NCBI GenBank assembly: GCA_023443095.1
Contig: JAEZVV010000022.1
Coordinates: 1 to 11,448, forward strand
Source of the DNA: Pseudomonadota bacterium
GTDB lineage: Bacteria > Pseudomonadota > Gammaproteobacteria > Burkholderiales > Burkholderiaceae_F
Length of the DNA: 11,448 bases
Direction: 5' to 3'
The notes under the pieces are model-generated. The model was not told the origin of the DNA. It saw nothing but the letters and a program-made list of their open reading frames with translations, and did not search any database. Every line of letters starts with the position of its first letter. Positions within the stretch are counted from its first letter, which is position 1. The translations under genes and the position numbers were made by a program. Shown here piece by piece: positions 1 to 4,930 of the stretch.

Positions 1-424
1 CGCCTTGATTCTTGGTCGAGGGGCGAACGAGTGCCTGAACGGCCGCTCCCAGCAGCATGGCGCCACCGGCGTAGATCAAGTTGGGCATCTCAAACGCCGC
101 ACCAGCCACGATCAAAACAACGCCGGCGATGACGTTGAAGAACTTGCCGCCTGCGCCTGTCACGAGAGGCACAAACCGAATCGTCTTCGGACGCCGGAGC
201 AGCGTGTAGTCCTTTTCCGTGAGCTCTTCCTCGCGGCCATCCTCGTAGGAGCAGACCACCCGGTAGTGGCTGTGCTTCTCGAGGTTTGAGCGAATCCAGC
301 GGAAGACGCCAGGCTTGTTGGCGTCGATCAGTTGCAGGGCTTCATTGGCCGAGCTCGCGGCCAGCTTCCACTGGCGGCCGAACTGCTTGCCCATCGGGCC
401 ATCGAGGATGACAGTGGTCAGCAT
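1..424 (-). CDS. Phage tail assembly protein, lambda gpI-like (3' end outside window)
   Basis: The minus-strand frame is open from an ATG at 424-422 to the left edge, giving about 141 residues without a stop. It starts MLTTVILDGPMGKQFGR, has a central YRVV segment, then IRFVPLVTGAGG, followed by a hydrophobic Gly/Ala/Val-rich stretch (residues about 104-134) and VRPSTK. This order (short beta start with GxxGKxFGR, then IRxVPxVxGAGG, then a glycine-rich hydrophobic tail) is that of the lambda gpI / TipI tail assembly family, which acts at tail tip assembly next to the host-specificity protein J. The start overlaps the end of the upstream gene by 7 bp (ATGCTGA), suggesting translational coupling. 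In lambda-like phages J follows I, so J would be expected just beyond the left edge. The recognition is by eye; the family call is fairly secure and the role in this element is inferred. Confidence 0.72.
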   Translation of the reverse strand, partial: MLTTVILDGPMGKQFGRQWKLAASSANEALQLIDANKPGVFRWIRSNLEKHSHYRVVCSYEDGREEELTEKDYTLLRRPKTIRFVPLVTGAGGKFFNVIAGVVLIVAGAAFEMPNLIYAGGAMLLGAAVQALVRPSTKNQG

Positions 425-897
425 GGTTTCGCGCGCTCGCATACGGTGATGGCTTCGACGAGCTCGTCCGCGATAGAGCGGGCCTGTTGAACGTCAAGTC
501 GATAGACGCGCAGTGGATCTTCGATGATTAGCTGAGCGAAGGGAGCGTTCGTCGTCTCGTCAACTTGCGCGGTAATGCTCGTCACCCGCAGTTGTCTGCC
601 GGTGGTGCTCCCCCCTTCTTGGCCTATGCCGAACGCCAGCATTGCTTCCGCGGCTCTTGCCGAGAGCTTCATTTCACCGAGGCGGCGGGCTTTCTCAAAC
701 TCCGCAAAGGCCTCAAGTGCAGGCAGCGTGTAGATCGCCATCCGGCCCAGGGTGGAAAAGGGCACTCGATGTGGCGGAGTGCGGTCTTGTCGGCGATTGT
801 TGATGAGAGCGTGGCGCCAATACTCCTTCGACTCCCCGGGGATGGCGTTGTGCAGCCACTCGCTCGCCGCGTTTGTATTCAAGTAGGTCTCGTCCAT
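418..897 (-). CDS. Unknown element protein, possible winged-helix N-terminus
   Basis: This 159-residue protein is not a family I recognise. Residues about 4-70 have the layout of an excisionase/MerR-like winged helix: a YLNTNAASEWL helix, a second helix with EYWRHAL, then a GRMAIYTLPALEAF segment resembling the wing plus the 'Y..edLeaf' helix of such proteins. The C-terminal half contains a GGSTTGRQLRV stretch and a helix RLDVQQARSIADELVEAI. A good ribosome binding site (AAGGTG, 5 nt spacing) precedes the ATG at 897. The gene ends KPC-stop with the gpI-like start inside its last codons. It is transcribed divergently from the serine recombinase, across a region with repeated putative operators, which fits a regulator. 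In lambda-like phages the gene before I is K, and this is not K. Coding is well supported; the DNA-binding function is a weak inference. Confidence 0.6.
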   Translation of the reverse strand: MDETYLNTNAASEWLHNAIPGESKEYWRHALINNRRQDRTPPHRVPFSTLGRMAIYTLPALEAFAEFEKARRLGEMKLSARAAEAMLAFGIGQEGGSTTGRQLRVTSITAQVDETTNAPFAQLIIEDPLRVYRLDVQQARSIADELVEAITVCERAKPC

Positions 898-913
898 GAC
901 GACACCTTACCTG

Positions 914-960
914 AATATCAAGTCAATATCAAGTCATGTAGATTTGAATTTGACTTGATT
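914..960. promoter_or_regulatory. Repeated operator-like sites in divergent control region
   Basis: Two perfect tandem copies of AATATCAAGTC lie at 914-924 and 925-935, so the units are 11 bp apart, about one helical turn. A third copy of the core is inverted: ATCAAGTCA at 928-936 and TGACTTGAT at 951-959 form a perfect 9-bp inverted repeat with a 14-bp spacer. The cluster sits between the start of the unknown protein gene (897) and the serine recombinase gene (1029). It overlaps the candidate -35 box of the recombinase. The layout is that of a cooperative repressor or excisionase binding region; which protein binds is inference. Confidence 0.6.
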
Positions 961-979
961 GGGTTCGGGGGGGTAGTCT
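950..979 (+). promoter_or_regulatory. Candidate promoter of the serine recombinase
   Basis: TTGACT at 950-955 (5 of 6 to the sigma-70 -35 consensus) and TAGTCT at 974-979 (3 of 6 to -10) are 18 bp apart. The -35 overlaps the inverted operator copy. The spacer contains a run of seven G at 967-973. The -10 match is weak, so this is a candidate only. Confidence 0.35.
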
Positions 980-1017
980 GACCTCGCATTAAACGAGTGT
1001 CGGGCGATGCGGTCAGA
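977..1017. repeat. Imperfect inverted repeat upstream of the serine recombinase
   Basis: TCTGACC-TC-GCAT (977-989) is complementary to ATGCGGTCAGA (1007-1017): 11 paired bases with a 2-nt bulge around a 17-nt centre. It lies directly before the ribosome binding site of the recombinase (AGGGG at 1018-1022). It could be a leader hairpin influencing translation, a dimer binding site, or part of a recombination site. The sequence alone does not decide between these. Confidence 0.5.
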
Positions 1018-1028
1018 GGGGTGATTCG

Positions 1029-1715
1029 ATGGCGAATGGGAAGTTCGTGGCGTATTTCCGGGTGAGCACTCAGAGGCAGGGGGTCTCTGGACTTGGGCTT
1101 GAGGCGCAACGCGAGGCGGTTAGACGGTTCCTTAACGGTGGCGACTGGGAGCTGGTCGCGGAGTTTCAGGAGATTGAAACAGGGAAGGGCGCGAACGCTC
1201 TAGCGAGGCGTCCTGAACTGCGAGCGGCTTTGGCCGAGTGTCGAAAGTCGGGCGCCACCTTGCTCATTGCAAAGTTGGATCGGTTGGCGCGCAACGTTCA
1301 TTTCGTGTCCGGTCTGATGGAGTCGAAGGTGCGGTTCGTGGCTTGCGATATTCCAGAGGCCAACGAGCTGACGATTCACAGCATGGCCGCGTTTGCGGAG
1401 CACGAAGCTAAGCGCATTAGCCAGCGCACCAAAGACGCTCTAGCGGCGGCTAAGGCCCGTGGTGTGGTGCTTGGGGCTACTGGATGGAAGAACCTGCGCC
1501 CAGACGTTGAGAAGAGGCAGGCGGCAGCGGACGCCTATGCCGCCACCTTGAGACCAACGCTAGACGGAATGAAAGCGCGGGGACTGACGCAGCGCGCGAT
1601 GGTGGCTGAGTTGAACGCGATTCGGGTGCCTGCCCCTCGCGGCGGGGTGTGGGGGTTGTCTCAGCTCCAGCGTGTATTGCATCGCTCGAGTGGTCACTCT
1701 CCCGTAACTGCCTAG
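1029..1715 (+). CDS. Serine recombinase (resolvase/invertase family)
   Basis: The 228-residue protein has the N-terminal resolvase catalytic domain: YFRVSTQRQ with the nucleophile Ser13 and Arg11, GLGLEAQREA, and KLDRLARN at 82-89 with the conserved arginines of the active site. The long helix AEHEAKRISQRTKDAL (about 123-138) matches helix E of resolvases. After residue 150 it continues ATGWKNLRPD and a helix-turn-helix-like region (about 180-215, LTQRAMVAELNAI ... WGLSQLQRVL) that would bind DNA. It is the small 'recombinase family' type common on proteobacterial prophages and islands, not a large integrase with zinc ribbon. The ATG is preceded by AGGGG at 7 nt. Such enzymes catalyse cut-and-religate recombination through a 5' phosphoserine link, giving resolution or inversion. 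Its substrate here is unknown. The stop codon lies in the first unit of the tandem repeat array. Confidence 0.92.
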   Translation: MANGKFVAYFRVSTQRQGVSGLGLEAQREAVRRFLNGGDWELVAEFQEIETGKGANALARRPELRAALAECRKSGATLLIAKLDRLARNVHFVSGLMESKVRFVACDIPEANELTIHSMAAFAEHEAKRISQRTKDALAAAKARGVVLGATGWKNLRPDVEKRQAAADAYAATLRPTLDGMKARGLTQRAMVAELNAIRVPAPRGGVWGLSQLQRVLHRSSGHSPVTA

Positions 1716-1869
1716 TCCCGATGTTCTGCAAAGTCTAGGAATCCTGCAAATTCTAGGAATCCTGCAAAGACTAGGAATGCTGTAAAGGCTAGGAATCCTA
1801 GCTACTCTGGCTAGGATAGAAATCCTGCAAAGACTAGTAATCCCAGAAAGACTAGGAAATTTCCGCAGC
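1712..1869. repeat. Degenerate 18-bp tandem repeat array between the two recombinase genes
   Basis: About eight direct units share the consensus CTAGGAATCCTGCAAAGA. Full-period units begin at 1735, 1753, 1771, 1789, 1834 and 1852; longer 23-bp variants begin at 1712 and 1811, the latter after a 4-bp linker. Units 1735 and 1753 differ only in their last two bases, and the right end is more diverged. Each unit carries the near-palindrome AGGAATCCT. The first unit includes the TAG stop of the serine recombinase. There is no spacer between units, so this is not a CRISPR array. No open frame of convincing quality crosses it on the plus strand. It may be a protein binding array, a recombination accessory site or a minisatellite. 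Confidence 0.8.
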
Positions 1870-1957
1870 ACCGAATGGTGCGTCTGACCCTGCACCCGAT
1901 TCAGTAGCGATCGAAAGTAGAAAAAGCCGGCCAGACGCCTTTGCGATCTAAGTTTAC
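1870..1957. other. Short intergenic stretch between repeat array and integrase 3' end
   Basis: No gene is seen. An imperfect inverted repeat with 9-bp arms (1945-1953 and 1956-1964, core CTAAGT/ACTTAG) surrounds the integrase stop codon, which reads TAA on the minus strand at 1960-1958. It could end transcription of the integrase gene, but no clear T run follows directly, so it is not called as a terminator. Confidence 0.35.
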
Positions 1958-3601
1958 TTAGGTCGCTGGTGGACAGTCGTTTCCTTCAGGTCGGGGTGGC
2001 CGCAATTCGTTGATCGCTTCGATCAGAGGTCCCAGGGTTGGAAGAATCACCTTCTCATAGAGAGTTTCGATGTCTCCAGCCGCATCGCCGTAATTTTTGA
2101 TTGCCCCGCTTTCTGGGCTGCTTGTGCTGTGTCCAGTAACTAAGGTCGTGAAATGCGTTGGTGCAAGAGCTTTCCGTGAGAGATCAACGAAACTGTGTCG
2201 CTGGCTATGCCAGTAGGATTGTTTTTTTGCCCAATCAAGCTCAGGAGTGTTCTCTCTGATTTTTTTGAGCTGCTGGGTTCCAGCTTTGGTGAGAGGGGAG
2301 CTCCAGTCGCGATCAGTGCGCTTCTTGTCGCTCCGGGTTCTCTTCTTGATCTGGAATGCGTCTGCGAATGTGTTGATGCCTCGAGCCTTGCTCTCGTTTA
2401 TATAGTTGAGAAAACCGAACTCAAGTAATGTCGGATGCAGTGGGATATTTCGCTTACTCGAGTCGGTTTTTAGTTTCCGACCAACCAGCTTCCCCACGAC
2501 TCTGAGATAGTGGATTTTGAAATCTGATGCCGTGCTCTTCGAAGTGATGTCTTGATCGAACTCGAAGCCGGCGATTTCTCCAACGCGGGCGCCAGTTAGC
2601 ATGGCTAGTAGCGTCGACCAATAAAGGTGTGGCCTATCGGAGAACTCGTTCAATGCCTGTGCGAGAATCGCCTTCTGTTGGTCTAACGTAAACGGCGCTC
2701 TGCTGGTGTGGTCTTCGAACTGTTTCTTTTTCTTTATGAGGACGCCTTGCGTTTCTATCTTCGGCCTCCCTGTGTGCCGTTGGGTGTCGTTCAGAAATGC
2801 TGCAAGCGTAATTATTGAATTATTGATTGTTGTGTCTGAGAGGTTTTTGTGTTTCTTGATAAATTTTCGTGAGATGTCCTCGAATTGAACTTGTCCAATT
2901 GAAAAGACATCGGTCTTTGTGCCTATGATTTCCCAGAATTTGGAAAGCTGCGTGGTGTAGGCGCTTATGGTTGCGTAGCTCTTTCCTAGTTCGGGGAGGC
3001 GCTTTTCAAGATAGTCTGACGCCGCGGTCTTTAGCGACAGCGGTGCGTTCGCCGGAGTGCTGGTCACTACCGGCTGGGGCATCGGGGTGCCAAGGGCGAG
3101 GGTGAGGCCAGCGACTTTCCCTTCTTCTCTTGCCAAAGCAGTTCTAAGCGTCGCGCTCTCAGCGTCGCCTTCTGCGCGAACACTGTCTATCTTCTGGCGC
3201 AAGGACGAGGCAACAGCTTTGTCCGTAGCTGCTTGAGCTTCCAACTTCGCGGCGCGTCGATAAAGCTCATTGGCTTCGGCCTCCGCCTGTTCTCGTCGCT
3301 CCTGTTCTGCCATCAGTCGCTTCTGAATGCGCGTCACGGAGCGTAGGGCGTGAACATCGAGCGTTTGGGAGGAGTTCTTCGAGTCCGAGGTGTCTGACAT
3401 GGGTGCTGCGTCAAAAATCGCGTAGAAGGCCGTTCTGAGCGTCTCAGCCACTCTTGCCGCTTGTCGGACGCTGGCGGTGCCCAAGCTGCGATAGACCTCG
3501 CGCTGCCCCAGAAGCGGCTGCAAGTGGGTGGGGATACGAAGGCGGAGGTAGAGAACTCCGTGGCGATTGCGATGGAGATGAGAGGGAAGGCGGTAGGCCA
3601 T
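1958..3601 (-). CDS. Tyrosine recombinase / integrase with DUF6538-like N-terminus
   Basis: The 547-residue protein starts MAYRLPSHLHRNRHGVLYLRLRIPTHL, the pattern of the DUF6538 N-terminal domain of phage and island integrases. Residues about 85-165 are charged and Ala/Glu-rich (RLMAEQERREQAEAEA), a predicted coiled coil. A core-binding SAM-like domain follows (about 190-275) and then the catalytic domain. Visible catalytic residues are Arg339 (GARVGE), Lys378 (LKTDSSKR), His465 and Arg468 (HSQRHSF), His491 (TGH) and the nucleophile Tyr504 (IKNYGD), so the active site looks complete. Base composition is clearly poorer in GC than moaA and rne, a sign of transfer. No upstream in-frame start exists before a stop, so ATG 3601 is the only sensible ATG; its ribosome binding site is weak. 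The start is about 110 bp from the moaA stop, placing the attachment site in or near that gap. The enzyme would integrate and, with a directionality factor, excise the element. Confidence 0.93.
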   Translation of the reverse strand: MAYRLPSHLHRNRHGVLYLRLRIPTHLQPLLGQREVYRSLGTASVRQAARVAETLRTAFYAIFDAAPMSDTSDSKNSSQTLDVHALRSVTRIQKRLMAEQERREQAEAEANELYRRAAKLEAQAATDKAVASSLRQKIDSVRAEGDAESATLRTALAREEGKVAGLTLALGTPMPQPVVTSTPANAPLSLKTAASDYLEKRLPELGKSYATISAYTTQLSKFWEIIGTKTDVFSIGQVQFEDISRKFIKKHKNLSDTTINNSIITLAAFLNDTQRHTGRPKIETQGVLIKKKKQFEDHTSRAPFTLDQQKAILAQALNEFSDRPHLYWSTLLAMLTGARVGEIAGFEFDQDITSKSTASDFKIHYLRVVGKLVGRKLKTDSSKRNIPLHPTLLEFGFLNYINESKARGINTFADAFQIKKRTRSDKKRTDRDWSSPLTKAGTQQLKKIRENTPELDWAKKQSYWHSQRHSFVDLSRKALAPTHFTTLVTGHSTSSPESGAIKNYGDAAGDIETLYEKVILPTLGPLIEAINELRPPRPEGNDCPPAT

Positions 3602-3712
3602 ATCCGGTGCTGGTGCGGCTGGACTGTGACAGCCAGTTGGGACACCTACCGGATTGGTCTTCTTAAGCCTATCTACCCTTTATAAATCAATGGGTTGCGT
3701 CGAAAAATCCGA
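3602..3712. other. Element-chromosome junction, candidate attachment region
   Basis: This gap lies between the integrase start and the moaA stop codon (3715-3713). Its right part (about 3661-3710) is AT-rich, and composition changes sharply to the GC-rich chromosome at the moaA end. A tyrosine integrase reading away from a gene's 3' end is the usual layout at one end of an integrated island, so the attachment core is expected here or in the last codons of moaA. The second copy would be at the far end of the element, outside the window, so no direct repeat can be shown. A minus-strand TATAAA (3684-3679) could be the -10 box of the integrase promoter. Confidence 0.5.
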
Positions 3713-4816
3713 TCACCCACCGATGTAGCTCATCTCGACCTTGCGCATGCGGGGCGTGGCTTGGCTGCGTTGCTCCGAATAGCGGTCGCCGCGCCGGGCC
3801 CAGATGTGCGCGATCGCCGCGCCGATTTCGGTGTCGCTTGCGCCTTCGCGCAGCAAGGCGCGGAAGTCGTGGCCGGCATCGGCGAACAGGCACAGGAAGA
3901 GCTTGCCTTCGGTCGACAGCCGTGCGCGGGTGCAGTCGTGGCAGAAGGCCTGGGTCACGCTCGAGATCACGCCGACCTCGCCCGCGCCGTCGGCGTAACG
4001 CCAGCGTTCGGCCACTTCGCCGGTGTAGTTGGGGTCGGCTTGTTCGAGCGGGAAAACTTCGGAGATGCGGCGCACCACCTCGGCCGAGGGGATGACGTCG
4101 TCCATGCGCCAGCCGTTCGAACTGCCCACATCCATGAACTCGATGAAGCGCAGGATGTGGCCGCTGCCGCGGAAGTGGCGCGCCATGGCCACGATTTCGT
4201 GGTCGTTGAAGCCGCGCTTGACCACGATGTTGACCTTGACCGGGGTGAGGCCGGCCGCGGCTGCCGCGTCGATTCCGGCGAGCACGTCGGCGACCGGGAA
4301 GTCGACATCGTTCATCGAGCGGAAAGTCTTGTCGTCGAGCGCGTCGAGCGAAACCGTCACCCGCTTCAAGCCCGCGGCGGCCAGCGCCTTGGCCTTGCGC
4401 GCCAGGATCGAGGCATTGGTGGTGAGCGTGAGGTCGACCGGGCGGCCATCGGGCGTGCGCAGTTCGGACAACATCTCGATCAGGGCTTCGACGTTCTTGC
4501 GCAGCAGCGGTTCGCCGCCGGTCAGGCGCAGCTTCTCGACGCCATGCGCGACGAAAACTCGCGCCAGACGCGTGATTTCCTCGAACGACAGCAGGTCGGA
4601 ATGCGGCAGGAAGCGGTAGGACTTGTCGAACACTTCCTTCGGCATGCAATACGTGCAGCGGAAGTTGCAGCGGTCGGTGACCGAGATGCGAAGGTCACGC
4701 AACGGGCGCGCAAGGGTGTCAGCCAAGGGGCCGGCCGGCACCTGGGCGCCCGTCAGACGCGGGGCGGCGACGACGCGGCTGCGTTCGTCGACAAGGGGAA
4801 TCACACGATCGGTCAT
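3713..4816 (-). CDS. moaA: GTP 3',8-cyclase MoaA
   Basis: MoaA is a radical-SAM enzyme that converts GTP to 3',8-cyclo-7,8-dihydro-GTP, the first step of molybdenum cofactor synthesis in the cytosol; MoaC then forms cyclic pyranopterin monophosphate. The 367-residue protein has the SAM cluster motif DRCNFRCTYCMP (Cys50, Cys54, Cys57), the LTGGEPLLR motif at 98-106, and the C-terminal cluster FCHDCTRARLS...LC (Cys292, Cys295, Cys309, CX2CX13C spacing). It ends in the conserved Gly-Gly tail needed for activity. The residues before about 38 are an N-terminal extension of low conservation. The ATG at 4816 has no strong ribosome binding site. The gene follows rne on the same strand after a hairpin. 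From memory, mobA and moeA often follow moaA in related bacteria; here the mobile element takes that place, though the moaA reading frame itself is complete. Confidence 0.97.
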   Translation of the reverse strand: MTDRVIPLVDERSRVVAAPRLTGAQVPAGPLADTLARPLRDLRISVTDRCNFRCTYCMPKEVFDKSYRFLPHSDLLSFEEITRLARVFVAHGVEKLRLTGGEPLLRKNVEALIEMLSELRTPDGRPVDLTLTTNASILARKAKALAAAGLKRVTVSLDALDDKTFRSMNDVDFPVADVLAGIDAAAAAGLTPVKVNIVVKRGFNDHEIVAMARHFRGSGHILRFIEFMDVGSSNGWRMDDVIPSAEVVRRISEVFPLEQADPNYTGEVAERWRYADGAGEVGVISSVTQAFCHDCTRARLSTEGKLFLCLFADAGHDFRALLREGASDTEIGAAIAHIWARRGDRYSEQRSQATPRMRKVEMSYIGG

Positions 4817-4886
4817 GCGTGCGATGTTAACGAGGCGGCAGCACCAGAGGCACTAGGTGTGAGCCCGGGGTTTGACTTGAAGGCGA

Positions 4887-4916
4887 ATATGGCGCCGGGA
4901 GGCCCCGGCGCCATAT
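4887..4916 (-). terminator. Perfect 13-bp hairpin downstream of rne
   Basis: ATATGGCGCCGGG (4887-4899) and its exact complement (4904-4916) form a 13-bp stem with a 4-nt loop, 14 bp after the rne stop codon. It is GC-rich, but no clear T run follows on either strand, so efficient intrinsic termination is uncertain. It may protect the rne 3' end from exonucleases or partly separate rne from moaA. The remaining bases between moaA and rne show no convincing promoter. Confidence 0.55.
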
Positions 4917-4930
4917 CGGACTCAACCAGC

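Noticed and set aside
1712..1869. CRISPR array
   Set aside because: The 18-bp units abut without unique spacers, and no cas gene is near.
1560..1895. Minus-strand open frame through the 18-bp repeats, giving a six-residue repeat pattern (RIPSLC-like)
   Set aside because: A period of 18 keeps any frame open once one unit is open. The frame runs into the antisense of the serine recombinase, lacks a clear ribosome binding site and has no sensible protein character.
3454..3685. Two small plus-strand open frames opposite the integrase start
   Set aside because: They overlap the integrase N-terminus in antisense, have no recognised features and end in the junction region.
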